A DNA stretch of 64,000 bases from CAWAVN01 sp963844315 (GCA_963844315.1 CAWJOC010000034.1:186001-250000); one strand, 5' to 3'; positions 1-9,574 are shown, counted from the stretch's first letter. The notes: a model not told the origin generated them from the sequence alone. Translations and numbers: made by a program.

Positions 1-48
1 CGCGACCACTCCCGAAACATCGCCGAAGCGATCGCCGGGAAAGTCTGA
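1..48 (+). CDS. C-terminal end of a gene cut by the window edge
   Basis: Frame 1 is open from the first base and ends at a TGA at 46-48, giving a tail that reads RDHSRNIAEAIAGKV. Only about 15 codons are visible, too few to assign a family. A hairpin repeat follows three bases after the stop, which fits the end of a transcription unit. The frame could also be open by chance. Confidence 0.35.
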   Translation, partial: RDHSRNIAEAIAGKV

Positions 49-50
49 TA

Positions 51-79
51 GGCGAGCGTGGGGCGTTAGCCCCATGAGG
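51..79. repeat. Small dispersed hairpin, family B, copy 1
   Basis: A GGCGAGCG head is followed by the hairpin GGGGC-GTTA-GCCCC and then ATGAGG. The same unit recurs at 44986-45013 (inside cimA) and 60184-60212. This copy lies just after a stop codon, so it may act as a transcription terminator or be a passive repeat. Confidence 0.7.
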
Positions 80-88
80 TCTTTTCAT

Positions 89-236
89 AGGCGGTAGGCT
101 GTAGGAAAACCTTCTTACTCTTAAACTTATTTTTACTCTTCGCAATCCGACGATCCTAACCGACAACCCTGCCCCTTTCCGCACCGTTCCCGCCAACCGA
201 TTTCTGGCGGGAAGGGCCGGTGATGGCAGGCCGAGA
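89..236. other. Short intergenic stretch with a degenerate heptad repeat and a palindrome
   Basis: Positions 89-107 read as a short copy of the GTAGGCT heptad repeat seen before clpB, coaB and valS. Positions 187-213 form a perfect palindrome with arms TTCCCGCCA and TGGCGGGAA; related palindromes occur at 4714-4738 and 5659-5690. No gene is visible. Confidence 0.55.
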
Positions 237-1690
237 TCAAACACCCGGTTCGTCCCATTCCCACCAGCAGAGACCGGTGGAGGATCGGCGGGTTTTGATC
301 GGGAGGCTTTGCCGGGCGCGTTCCAGAGTCCGGTAGGCGATGCCTTCCTCCTGGGCGTTTCTTTTCAGGTCTTGGACTTGTTGCGGACCCTCGCGGAGCG
401 CATCGAGCAGAAACGCCTTGGCGTCCTCCAGGGCCGAGGACATCTCGCGAGCACTCGATTGCGCGAAGGCTTCGTCAGCGGTCATCTCGATGGGCAGGCT
501 TTCCCATTCTACGCGGGCCGGTTCCGAGGTGATCCAAAAGCCAAAGCCGCTTTGGGCGCTCGGTCAGATTGTTCTTCCCAGGCAGCAATAGCCTGCGGTC
601 AGGCTCTTGGGGTTTTTGCCCAAATGCCAGACGGCATCGGGCCAATCCGGGAAACGCCCGGCTGCCAAGGGCCGTATCGTCCATCTGTTTGGCGGACGAC
701 TTCCGGCGATGGGCGACGACCAGCACCGCGAAGCGGTGCGTCTCGGCCAGCCGGGCCATCGGGGCCAGGACCGCGGCACCGAATTGTCGCGGTGGGCGTC
801 GGTGTTCTCGCCGAGATAACTTCCAATCGGATCGATCACCACCAACCGGCAATCTGGCACTTGCGACCGGCGTTTTCCAACACGTCCACATCCAGCAAAA
901 ACACCGGGCCTTCCCGCACATCGCCCAAGGCATCGACCCTTCGGACGGCTTTGAGCAAGTGGACTTTGCGGAGATCGACGCCGTGGCGCCTCGCAACCGG
1001 GGCCGGATCGTGTCCGAAGGATCGTCCTCCGCCGAGAGCATCACCACCTGACCGATGTGACCCTTGGCCCCGCACGGCCACGCCAGACCCCGGCTGACGT
1101 GCGCGGCCAGATCGGAGGTCAGAAACGACTTGCCCGCCCCCGGTTGACGGACCAACAACGTCAATCGCGACAATGGAATCACATTGGGCCAAAGCCATTC
1201 GATGGGGCGGCTTTCGATGTCCGCCAGGCACGAGAGCACCGCCCGGTCGCAGATCTCGGACCATCCACTCGAAGCGCGGCATGGGCCAGGCGTTCCAATG
1301 CCCCCGCAGTTCCGCCTTGATCCAGAAAGTCGCTCACATCGCCCTTGGGAGGCAATCCCTGGAGGGCCACGATCTTCACGGACGAAGCCACCGGCCCAAT
1401 CGCCTCGGCCACTTTCCGGGCATGCGCCTCGCCGGGTGGGTCGTTGTCGGGCAGGATCACCACGTCCCGGCCTCGAAAGAACGGCGTTAAACACTCCGGC
1501 CACTTCCCCGCCCCGCCCGGAGCCGTCGTCGCCACCAGACCCAAGCCCGTCAGCCGGTCGGCGTCTTTCTCGCCTTCGACCACGAACACCATCTGCTCCG
1601 GGGCCGCCAACAGTTCCGGCAATCGGTAGGGAACCAGCTGTGGCCGTCCATCGACCGCTTCATTCAGCATTCCGGCCGAATTGCCATTTC
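237..1690 (-). pseudogene. Remnant of a Toprim / AAA-ATPase primase-like protein
   Basis: Read on the minus strand, three recognisable parts appear in the right order but in different frames. First is a Toprim module (VFVVEGEKDADRL, then VVILPDNDPPGEAHA, about 1670-1330). Next is a RecA/AAA ATPase with a Walker A-like QPGAGKS, a VVIDPIGSY stretch and LVVAHRRKSS (about 1180-600). Last is a winged-helix-like tail with EGIAYRTLERARQ (485-237). Proteins of this build are found on phages, plasmids and integrated elements, where they act in replication. At least five frame changes are needed to read through, more than in neighbouring genes. The usual N-terminal primase region is missing: the frame meets a stop about 40 bases upstream of the ATG at 1670, where a VapC remnant begins. 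I infer a dead mobile-element gene; sequencing errors may account for some of the breaks. Confidence 0.7.
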
Positions 1691-1991
1691 CACAATTGTG
1701 TTGGGGGAATTATCTGCCGGGGCATACTTGCTACCGAATCCGTCAAGGATTCTCACGGCGATTGCGGATTTGCTTACCGATGTCTCGGTATTACCATTTG
1801 ATGAGAATTGTGCCGAAGAATTTGGCAAACTGCGAGGGTTGATGAAGCAGCATGGCTTTGTTGAACAATCCCGTGGATCTTCAAATCGCCGCCGTTGCTA
1901 TCGTTCATCAATTGATCTTGGTCACGAATAATACAAAGGATTTTTCAGAACATCCCAGGTTTCGATCCTCGCGGATTGGCTGACACCGTGA
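1680..1991 (+). pseudogene. Truncated, frameshifted VapC-type PIN-domain toxin
   Basis: The frame opens at ATT GCC ATT TCC and reads IAISTIVLGELSAGAYLL, then LPFDENCAEEFGKLRGLM, both characteristic of the middle of VapC ribonuclease toxins. After a frame change near 1870 it reads VDLQIAAVAIVHQLILVTNN, the PIN-domain C-terminal block. Two more changes near 1940 and 1963 give DF-QNIPG and ILADWLTP, then TGA at 1989-1991. The first quarter, with the initial catalytic Asp, is absent. No VapB antitoxin is visible. Upstream sequence switches abruptly to the Toprim remnant on the other strand at about 1679. Confidence 0.7.
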
Positions 1992-2013
1992 CAATTTGAT
2001 TAACGGTGAGAAC

Positions 2014-4628
2014 CTACTCCGTCGTGAATACAAACCCGTCGGGCGTTGCATCGACGGTGATCGTGCTGCCTTCGGGGAGTTCGCCGGAGAGGATGCGGTT
2101 GGCCAGCGCGTTTTGCAGGCGTTGTTGGATCACCCGCTTTAAGGGCCTGGCTCCGTAGACCGGGTCGTAGCCTTCCTCGGCCAAAAGCTCTTTGGCTTTG
2201 TCGGAGATTTGGAGTTGATAGTCGTTCTCCGCGAGTTGCTTTTCGAGCTTGGAGAGCTGCAGATCGACGATCTGGCGGATTTCCTTTCTGCCCAACGGAT
2301 GAAACACGATCACTTCATCAATGCGGTTCAGAAACTCCGGCAGGAACTCTCTTTGCAATGCGGCCATCACGCGGTTGTGGATTTCGGTGTCATGCTCTTG
2401 GCCGGAGAGTTCCATGATGGATTGACTGCCGATGTTTGAAGTCATCACCACAATCGTATTGGTGAAATCCACCGTCCGGCCTTGGCTGTCGGTGAGTCGG
2501 CCATCATCCAAGAGTTGCAACAGGACGTTGAACACGTCCCGGTGGGCCTTTTCGATTTCATCCAATAGCAACACGCAATACGGGTTTCTGCGCACGGCTT
2601 CGGTGAGGCGTCCGCCTTCTTCGTAGCCCACGTAGCCCGGCGGCGCCGCCGATCAAGCGGGCGACGGAATGGCGTTCCATGAACTCGCTCATGTCGATGC
2701 GGACCATGTTCCGTTCATCGTCGAACAGAAACTCCGCGAGGGCTTTGCATAGCTCCGTCTTGCCCACGCCGGTCGGCCCCAAAAAGATGAACGAACCAAT
2801 CGGGCGGTTGCGGTCTTGCAGGCCCGACCGCGAACGCCTGACGGCATTCGACACCGCTTCGACCGCTTCCTCTTGGTTAATCATGCGGTTGTGGATCCCC
2901 TCTTCCATCTTGAGGAGTTTCTCGCGCTCCCCCTGCATCATCCGCGAGACCGGAATGCCGGTCCAGGAACTGACAACCTCGGCCACATCGTCTGCGGTCA
3001 CGAACTCGCGGAGCATCCGTTGCCCATCATCCGCCGATTCCTCGGAATGCTTTTTGAGTTCACCGAGTTTGGCTTCGGCAGCCTTCAAGCGTTGCTGCAA
3101 TTCGTTCGCCTTGAGAAACAGATCATTGCTCAAAGTCTGCCGGGCTTGCTCGAAGGTTTGCTCGAACTCCGTCCTGAGTTGTTCGATCTCTTCCTGGAGC
3201 GGTTTCAATTGCGAGAGCGACGCTTTCTCCGCTTCCCAGCGGGCCTTTAAGCTGTTGACTTCTTCCTCGCGGTCGGCGATTTGCCGCTTGAGGTCTTTCG
3301 AGGCGTTCCTTGCTCTCGGGACTTGTTTCCTTGGCGAGGGCGGTGGCTTCGATTTGCATCCGGGTCAGTTGCCTGGTCGCTTCATCAATCTCGGCGGGCA
3401 TGGAGTCGATCTCCATCCGCAGTCGGCTGGCGGCTTCATCGACGAGGTCAATCGCCTTGTCCGGCAGGAAGCGGTCGGAGATGTAGCGGTCCGAAAGCGT
3501 GGCGGCGGCGATCAGCGAATCATCCGTGATCCGGACGCCATGATGCGATTCGTAGCGCTCCTTGAGACCCCGCAAAATCGAGATCGTGTCTTCAACGTTC
3601 GGTTCCTGAACCATGACGGGCTGGAAGCGGCGTTCGAGAGCCGGGTCTTTCTCGATGTGCTTGCGGTATTCATCGAGCGTCGTCGCCCCGACGCAGTGCA
3701 GTTCGCCGCGCGCGAGCGCGGGCTTTAAGAGGTTGGAGGCATCCATCGAACCTTCCGAGGCCCCGGCCCCGACGACGGTGTGCAGTTCATCAATGAAGAG
3801 AATGATCCGGCCTTGGCTTTCGGTGACTTCCTTCAGCACCGCTTTCAGGCGGTCTTCGAACTCGCCGCGGTATTTCGCCCCGGCGACCAGGGCGCCCATG
3901 TCGAGCGCGATCACGGTTTTGTTCTTGAGGTTCGAGGGCACATCGCCCAGGACGATGCGATGGGCCAAGCCTTCCACGATGGCGGTCTTGCCCACGCCGG
4001 GTTCGCCAATGAGGACCGGGTTATTCTTCCGCCTGCGGGAGAGCACCTGGATCACCCGGCGGATTTCCGTATCCCGGCCCACGACCGGGTCGATCTTGCC
4101 TTTCCTGGCAAGAGCCACCAGATCAATGCCGTATTTTTCCAGGGCCTGGTATTTGTCTTCGGGGCTTTGGTCGGTCACGCGCTGTCCTCCTCTGATGGCT
4201 CCGATGGCCTGCCGGACATCGGCTTCTTCAATGCCGTTAAGGTCCAAAAGCCGTTTGGCTTGATCCTCCACTTGCGCTAAAGCCAACAGCAAATGCTCGG
4301 TGGAGACGTACTCGTCCTTCATGTCGTCTGCCAGCTTTTGGGCCTTCTCCAAGATCTTCATGGCTTCGGGGCTGATGGAGACCTGCTGATCCCCGCCGGT
4401 CACTTTGGGAATGCGTTTGAGTTCGCCTTCGATCATCTGATTGAGCTGGCCCACGTTGGCCCCGATTTTTTGGATAATGGGCCGGACGGTCCCCTGCTCT
4501 TCCTCCACCAAGGCGTGCAAGATGTGGAGCGGAAGAAGCCTTTGATGGTGATGGTCAACGGCGGACTCCTGCGCCCTTTGCACGGCCTCCTGGGCCTTGA
4601 CGGTGAGTTTATCCATGCGAAACGCCAT
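2014..4628 (-). CDS. clpB: ClpB disaggregase (Hsp100), two frameshifts
   Basis: ClpB is a hexameric AAA+ chaperone that extracts polypeptides from aggregates together with DnaK. Reading from 4628 there is a Clp N-domain (residues 1-150), then AAA1 with Walker A GEPGVGKT (208-215), the ILFIDELHT Walker B region and ALERRFQP. A coiled-coil middle domain follows, then AAA2 with GPTGVGKTE and a C-terminal D2 small domain ending FVFTTE. Total length of about 870 codons matches the family. Two single-base frame changes break the frame: near 3295 in the middle domain and near 2640 in GC-rich DNA, where ...ARLIGAPPGYVGYEEGG is expected. The start is supported by TAGGAG eight bases upstream, which follows a heptad-repeat leader. 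Sequencing error seems likelier than loss of function. Confidence 0.92.
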
Positions 4629-4642
4629 CGATTACTCCTATT

Positions 4643-4677
4643 TAGGCTGTAGACTGTAGGTTATAGGTTGTAGGAAG
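4643..4677 (-). repeat. Heptad repeat leader before clpB
   Basis: On the minus strand this is about 4.5 units of a 7-base repeat (ACCTATA, ACCTACA, GTCTACA, GCCTAAA), ending 14 bases before the clpB ATG. The bases before it (AAGATTAAG...CAAGATC) also match those before the valS copy at 46577. An inverted copy lies at 4783-4814. Confidence 0.75.
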
Positions 4678-4713
4678 AGATCTTGATTTCAGGCTTAATC
4701 TTCCTCCTCGCGG

Positions 4714-4738
4714 TCCCGCCAGAAATCCGTTGGCGGGA
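4714..4738. repeat. Palindrome of the CCCGCCA...TGGCGGG family
   Basis: The arms TCCCGCCA and TGGCGGGA enclose GAAATCCGT. The core GAAATC is shared with the copies at 187-213 (inverted) and 5659-5690. It sits between the two heptad repeats in the papain-gene/clpB gap. Confidence 0.65.
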
Positions 4739-4782
4739 TGGGTTGAAGGACTAAGTTTAAGGACGGTGCCCTGTTCAGTTTC

Positions 4783-4814
4783 TTCCTACAGTCTACAGCC
4801 TATAGCCTACAGCC
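4783..4814 (+). repeat. Heptad repeat, inverted partner of the clpB leader copy
   Basis: It reads as CCTACAG, TCTACAG, CCTATAG, CCTACAG on the plus strand, preceded by CTT. It ends one base before the stop codon of the minus-strand papain-like gene (4815-4817). Together with 4643-4677 it bounds the intergenic region as a widely spaced inverted repeat. Confidence 0.75.
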
Positions 4815-5494
4815 TCATTTGCACGCGAACCACCTTCCCATCTGGCTGAAGCATTGGATGGTGCAGACCTTGGTGTCGATCCACAGACCCTCGCACCAGT
4901 TGTCGGCGGTTTCCGTTTGGGATCGGCTTTGAGACATCCACGATTAGGACTTTCTCATAAAGCCCCGCTTCCCTCGACGCCTTGGCGGAGGCTGTCGGGC
5001 GAGACTTTCGCGGGCTGGTCGGCTTTCATCAATCGGCAGGCGGCGAGCGCATCCATCACGTACTCGGCACAATGGATGCCCTTGGCCCGATGGCCGGTGA
5101 GATGATGCTTCACCCCGTAAGCCCGGCCCACTTCGCCCTCGAGATGCTCCACGAACAACTGGCCTCGGCGGTTGCTGAACTTCGAGACGGGTTTGTAGAT
5201 GTGCAGCGTGTTCGGGCATTCGCTTTGGCAATACTCATCCAGCGGCAGCTTTCGCACGCCGACGCCGTTCATGCTGTCGTAAACGTAGGGCTGGCCGTCT
5301 TCCATCACCACCGCCGCGACGTGGGTGTAAGGACTCTTGGTAAACATGCGGACGGCCAGGCAATCGCCCTGGCTGAAAATCAGCGCGCCGGTCTGGGCGT
5401 AATCCTGAATTTCCACCGAGGCGGACTGGGCCGAGGTGCAAGACGTTTCCGTCGGGGTCGCCACCAAAGCGGCTGCGAGAAGAAGGGCATGCAT
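4815..5494 (-). CDS. Exported permuted papain-like hydrolase (YiiX/YebB-like), frameshifted near the C-terminus
   Basis: The ATG at 5494 has TTGGAG seven bases upstream and begins a signal-peptide-like MHALLLAAALVATP; longer upstream starts lack such support. The body fits the permuted NlpC/P60-papain fold: GALIFSQGDC, then SPYTHVAAVV with the likely catalytic His58, then a Tyr-rich segment and HCAEYV with the likely nucleophile Cys142. Members are thought to cleave peptidoglycan amides or acyl bonds. The uncorrected frame stops at 4955, but the neighbouring frames continue convincingly: GLYEKVLIVDVSKPIPNG, then DNWCEGLWIDTKVCTIQCF and a final GRWFACK with TGA at 4815. Two single-base breaks (about 4965 and 4890) are therefore inferred, giving about 226 residues with a Cys/Trp-rich tail. 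Confidence 0.7.
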
Positions 5495-5658
5495 GATCTG
5501 CTCCAATAGAATGATGAGCGAAAAACAACACCTTAATTGTGGACGCCAAAATTTCCGTCGGCAAGGGGCAAATCCGAATGACCCCCAACCCGGCTTTCCT
5601 AGAATGGAAACGAGAGCGGAGGGATTTTGGATCAAATAACGTCTCCGCCATCACCAAG

Positions 5659-5690
5659 CCATCCCGCCAGAAATCGCTTGGCGGGATGGC
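5659..5690. terminator. Strong palindrome after the rsmC-like stop, possible terminator
   Basis: Arms GCCATCCCGCCA and TGGCGGGATGGC (12 bp, perfect) enclose GAAATCGCT. It lies 7 bases past the stop of the minus-strand methyltransferase gene. There is no clear T-run, so termination is only suggested. It belongs to the same family as 187-213 and 4714-4738. Confidence 0.5.
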
Positions 5691-5696
5691 TTCGGC

Positions 5697-6764
5697 CTAC
5701 CGCTTGGACCCGCGAATGACCGCGTAATCTCTCACGGTTTGCACGGTAACGTTGTCAAACTGCTTGGGCATGTGCTCTTCGTACCATTCGGAAGTTTTCG
5801 CGACGACCCATACGGTTCCGCCCGGTTTCAGTGCCCGGCGTGCGCCTTTCAAGAAAATCTCCGCGATGCGGTAGTTGGAATAGTAAGGCGGATTGGCGAG
5901 GGCCACATCGAAAGTCCCCTGCTCCTCCACCTGAGCCGAGGCATTGAGCTTGGTGGTGATGCTCTGGATGCCGTTCAGGGCGGCGCTTTCGTTGGTGCAT
6001 TCGATCGCGCGGTGCTCGAATCCACGGCGAGAACCTGCACATCCTCCGCCCGCATCGCCGCCGCCAGCGAAAGCACCCCGGCCCCAGAGCCCATGTCCAA
6101 CACGCGGTTCCCCGGAGAGATCTGCATGGCCTCCATCAGGCGGCGCACCGAGATCCAACCGGCGATGGCTGAAAACGCCGGGCCTAGTCACCACCGAAAT
6201 CAATCGCTCGCCATCGCGGAATTTGAACTCCGAGTGGAAGTTCTTGAGCTTCTTGAGTGGCCCGCGTTTGGTTCCGAGATAGATCAGACCCCCCTGCCCT
6301 GTTTTGCGGGTGACTTTCTCGAACAGCCTTTGCATTTCTTCGTGGAGCCAGGTGTCTTTGGGGCTGTCGATGGACACGGCCAGTTGCCCGCCAATGCGCA
6401 GCCGCTCATGGGCGGATTGCATTAAGTCGCGGGTGAGTTCCGCCTCGCCGCCTTGCGTGAAGGGCATCACCGCCAGATCGAAATCTTCTTCCGGCGGGTC
6501 GGCGGCACAAAGGATGTTGAGATTCTCAGGCGGCGTTTCGGTCGCCGTCTCCGCCCGGCGGGAGAGATAAATGTCGAGGAACAAGCACGTCACTTGGGAA
6601 TCGGAATAGCGCATTGCATACTGCCGGGCGAATTGAGCGCGGCCCAAGGAGGTGCATAGCACGCGCTGGGCAGACAGTTCGGGCAGGATCTCAATCAACA
6701 GTTGCTCGGAGGGACGAATGGCATCGTCCGTGGCCTCTTTGCCGGTGCGGGAACGCTTCGCCAT
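5697..6764 (-). CDS. RsmC-like small methyltransferase (16S rRNA guanine-N2 type)
   Basis: This is a class I SAM methyltransferase with the two-domain layout of RsmC. A degenerate N-terminal methyltransferase domain (residues 1-180) is followed by a catalytic domain with the N6/N2-guanine signature NPPY in DVALANPPYYS. The SAM-binding stretch does not read properly in the main frame. A shifted frame between about 6165 and 6010 gives MEAMQISPGNRVLDMGSGAG and LSLAAAMRAEDVQVLAVDSS, so two compensating single-base indels are present. The last bases of rlmI (stop 6765-6767) abut this ATG, suggesting translational coupling. Assignment to G1207 of 16S rRNA is by family only. Confidence 0.8.
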   Translation of the reverse strand: MAKRSRTGKEATDDAIRPSEQLLIEILPELSAQRVLCTSLGRAQFARQYAMRYSDSQVTCLFLDIYLSRRAETATETPPENLNILCAADPPEEDFDLAVMPFTQGGEAELTRDLMQSAHERLRIGGQLAVSIDSPKDTWLHEEMQRLFEKVTRKTGQGGLIYLGTKRGPLKKLKNFHSEFKFRDGERLISVVTRPGVFSHRRLDLGAPPDGGHADLSGEPRVGHGLWGRGAFAGGGDAGGGCAGSRRGFEHRAIECTNESAALNGIQSITTKLNASAQVEEQGTFDVALANPPYYSNYRIAEIFLKGARRALKPGGTVWVVAKTSEWYEEHMPKQFDNVTVQTVRDYAVIRGSKR

Positions 6765-7970
6765 TTACACCACCCGGCAGATGAAACATTTGAGATAGCC
6801 GGTCTCAAGGCAATGGGACGAAACCGGATGGTCCGGGGCTTGCCCGCGAATTTCCAAGAACTGAATCGCCCGGTTCGACCGCAAACTGACCTCGCCTAAC
6901 ATGAGGGCGAACTCATCGCTTGTGACCAGCCCGGAGCAACTGCACGACACCAAAATGCCACCGGGCTTTAGTAGTTCCACCGCGAGGCGGTTCAGGCTGT
7001 GATAGCCCCGAAGCGCTTTGTCCAAGCCCGCGCGGTGGCGAGTCATTTTGGGCGGATCAAGAATCACCGAGTCAAACCGTTCGCCCCGCGCGGCGAGTTG
7101 TTCGAGCAGATTGTACGCTTCGGATTTCTCGAATTGCATTTTGTCCGCGACGCCGTTCTGTTCGGCATTGGCTTTGGCCAATGTCAACGCCGACTCGGAC
7201 ACGTCCGCCGCGAGCACGGACGTTGCTCCGCCGAGTTTGAGGGCCGAGATTCCAAATCCGCCGGAGTAGCAAAACAGATCCAATACGCGATGCCCGGCCA
7301 TGTACCTTGCGGCGGCGGCGCGGTTATCGCGTTGGTCCAAAAATGTGCCGGTCTTTTGGCCTTGGGCAATATCCACCCCATATCGCACGCCATGTTCGTT
7401 AATGAATAAAGGCCGGGGCGGTTCGGTGCCTGTCAAGAGGCCATCGGCTTGCTCCAGCCCTTCGCTTTCGCGAATGCCTTTCTCGGTGCGGATCCAAATG
7501 CCTTTGGGCTGGCATTTCGCTTCGAGCAATGAAGTGAGAAGTTCCCGTCGCATCCAAAGAGCAAGGCTGGTGAATTGCACGGAAAGAAAATCGCCGTAGC
7601 GGTCCACGGTCAGGCCGGACAATCCATCGGACTCAGAATAGACCGCGCGATAAGCCGTCTCGGAATCGGCATTTGGAAAGAGTTGCCGCCGGAGGGCGAA
7701 AGCATTATCCAACCGTGTCGACCAGAAGTCCGCGTCAAACTCGGCGGATTGCTCCCAAGCATACAGCCGGACTTTGATGTTGCTGTTCGGATTGAACAAT
7801 CCGCGCGCGATGAATGCCCCATCGCTGGCGATGAGGTCCACCACATCCCCCGCTTGGGGATTGCCTTCGATGCGGTGGACCGCGCCGGAAAACACCCACG
7901 GATGATGCGAGAAAAATGGCAAGGCCCGCTTGGGCTTCAGAACAACTTTCGGATATTCAGAGACTGGCAT
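6765..7970 (-). CDS. rlmI: RlmI/RlmK-type 23S rRNA methyltransferase
   Basis: The 401-residue protein starts with a PUA RNA-binding domain (KPKRALPFFSHHPWVFSGAV, residues about 11-75). A SAM methyltransferase domain follows with LDLFCYSGGFGI, the DPPK motif in FDSVILDPPK, and VSCSCSG, whose cysteine is the expected nucleophile for 5-methylcytosine formation. Enzymes of this build methylate C1962 of 23S rRNA. It lies 15 bases after the response regulator and immediately before the rsmC-like gene, so these three are probably co-transcribed. The frame is intact. Confidence 0.85.
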   Translation of the reverse strand: MPVSEYPKVVLKPKRALPFFSHHPWVFSGAVHRIEGNPQAGDVVDLIASDGAFIARGLFNPNSNIKVRLYAWEQSAEFDADFWSTRLDNAFALRRQLFPNADSETAYRAVYSESDGLSGLTVDRYGDFLSVQFTSLALWMRRELLTSLLEAKCQPKGIWIRTEKGIRESEGLEQADGLLTGTEPPRPLFINEHGVRYGVDIAQGQKTGTFLDQRDNRAAAARYMAGHRVLDLFCYSGGFGISALKLGGATSVLAADVSESALTLAKANAEQNGVADKMQFEKSEAYNLLEQLAARGERFDSVILDPPKMTRHRAGLDKALRGYHSLNRLAVELLKPGGILVSCSCSGLVTSDEFALMLGEVSLRSNRAIQFLEIRGQAPDHPVSSHCLETGYLKCFICRVV

Positions 7971-7985
7971 GTGGTAAAACGGATT

Positions 7986-8453
7986 TCAATTCGGCGAGCG
8001 TTTGGGGAGGTTGCTTTCGACTTCGGCAAGGTAGGCCAGCAGGCGGTCGCGCTCGTTGGTCAGATGTCGGACCCTGAGAAGCGACTTTACCCGGGTTTTG
8101 AGTTCCAACTGGTTCACGGGCTTGGTGAGGAAATCATCGCACCCAGCCTGCACGGCTTTTTCGATGTCGTTTTTTTCGTTGAGCGCGGTGACCATCAGAA
8201 TCGGAATGGCCCGCGTGCGCTCATCGGACTTGAGTTGCTTGCAGACTTCATATCCGCTGAGTTTGGGCATCATGATGTCCAAGAGAATCAAATCCGGCTC
8301 AAAGGACGCCACACGCTCCAGGGTTTGCCGGCCATCGTAGGCCATCGCGATTTCGTAGACTTCATGGGCCAGATACGCATCCAACAGCTCGCAGTTTTGC
8401 TGGTTGTCGTCGGCGATCAATATCTTGGAGGTGGGAGCTTTTTCATCCAACAT
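7986..8453 (-). CDS. Single-domain response regulator with C-terminal helix
   Basis: This is a CheY-like receiver of about 125 residues with all key positions: acidic pair DD15-16, phospho-acceptor D59 in LILLDIMMP, T in VTAL, and K in FLTKPVN. It is followed by about 30 residues predicted to form a coiled helix (LTNERDRLLAYLAEVESN). There is no output domain, so signalling must go through a protein partner. No histidine kinase is adjacent; the partner is unknown. It is the first gene of a probable unit with rlmI and the rsmC-like gene. Confidence 0.88.
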   Translation of the reverse strand: MLDEKAPTSKILIADDNQQNCELLDAYLAHEVYEIAMAYDGRQTLERVASFEPDLILLDIMMPKLSGYEVCKQLKSDERTRAIPILMVTALNEKNDIEKAVQAGCDDFLTKPVNQLELKTRVKSLLRVRHLTNERDRLLAYLAEVESNLPKRSPN

Positions 8454-8633
8454 CGAATTGTTCCCGGAAAGAATGATTTCGAGTTTTAACGTATCCTCCC
8501 CCTCATTGCGGTTCAGGAATTACCACAGAGACACGGAGGGCACGGAGAGAATCTCACAGAGAAACTCGATCTGCTGAGAGTTCGGTCCGATTATAGCGAA
8601 TTGGCTCGGCCCGGTCCCAGTCTCCGGGGGATT

Positions 8634-9177
8634 TCACTTGGGCGTGCTGGCGTCGATCAGCCGCCGGAGCAGGATTTCGTTCACGCGCCCGCGAAAGCGG
8701 ATTTGCCCGTCGATCTCGACCACGGGGATTTGGTCGGAAAATTTTTCCAGCAATTCGGGACTGGTGGTGATGTCCACTTCCTCGGTTTCCGGCAGGTAAT
8801 CGCGGTAAGCCGAGAGCACATCCTTGGCCTGATGGCAGAGATGGCATTCCGGGCGGGTGTAAATCACGACTTTCTTGAAACGCTCTCCCGGAAATTCGGG
8901 CTTCCAGCGCCCTTCGTCCGCCGGAGCCAACCGCAGCAAGCGCGCGTCCGCACAGAAAGCAGACCAAGGCGAAAAAATACCACAGCACCGGCGAAGAATA
9001 CCAAGTCCTAGGCATGGGGAAGGGCAAACCGGCGATCCGGTCGATAAAAGCCAAAATTCCAATGCCCGCGCCCGCCAAAAGCAAGAACGTTCCCAAAGCT
9101 CCCTGCCCCGCGAAGGGCGCGGCGGGAAGGCCGGAAGGCTGAACTTTATCCGATGGAGGGCGCGGTGTAGGATTCAT
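8634..9177 (-). CDS. Membrane-anchored glutaredoxin-like protein, one frameshift
   Basis: The start at 9177 gives a Pro-rich head, then two membrane segments (GALGTFLLLAGAGIGILAF and SPVLWYFFALVCFLCGRA). A single-base break near 8945, in a GCGCGCG run, shifts the frame. It continues as LRLAPADEGRWKPEF, then a glutaredoxin-like domain: KKVVIYTRPECHLCHQAK with a CHLC redox motif, IPVVEIDG (cis-Pro loop), and a last helix NEILLRRLIDAS. The role is probably thiol-disulfide exchange near the membrane. Read separately, each half is an incomplete protein. Confidence 0.75.
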
Positions 9178-9574
9178 GCAATATGTTTGTCCGTGGTCCC
9201 GTGGGAATCAAGCCCAAGAATGGGAAAGGCCCCTGGGCGAAGGGTTATGCGGATCATGGGTGATTTCCTGATTTGCGGGGAGGAGAGTCGCTTGTACCCT
9301 TGGGTCTTGTCAAGCGGAAAAAGTAAGACTGGAAAGGGCAAACGGCGGTTGGTAAGGTAAAGAAAAGTCGAGGCAGGCTCGCATTTGGGAGGGGATTCTT
9401 CCAAAATACTCTCCGATCACAGAAAGACTTCATCGACCATTTTCCTTGATTCTCGAAAAGCCACCGTTCGGAAACCATACCACCGCGACCGTCCGTCGCT
9501 TCCGTCAATACGTCGCGACAATCCAGCGATTCATCCTCCTTTGAATCCGTTGGGGATCACAGGCAATCATTGCG
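9178..9574. other. Intergenic region between divergent genes
   Basis: Nearly 400 bases separate the minus-strand glutaredoxin gene and the plus-strand kinase. Short minus-strand frames exist (for example to 9404 and 9508) but show no family features. Promoters for both flanking genes are expected here; I see no clear -35/-10 pair or repeat. Confidence 0.4.

Noticed and set aside
309..1097. Long plus-strand frame (262 codons) over the primase remnant
   Set aside because: It is antisense to recognisable Toprim/AAA sequence and has Arg/Pro/Ala-rich shadow composition without domains.
4643..4814. Heptad repeats as a small CRISPR array
   Set aside because: The units are 7 bases, contiguous and without spacers; no cas genes are present.
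5697..6764. Loss of the SAM-binding site in the rsmC-like gene as a true pseudoenzyme
   Set aside because: The missing motif is intact in a shifted frame between two compensating single-base changes, so an indel artefact is more likely.
7575..8489. Plus-strand frame of 304 codons
   Set aside because: It lies opposite rlmI and the response regulator, both with full motifs. It is a shadow frame of GC-rich coding DNA.
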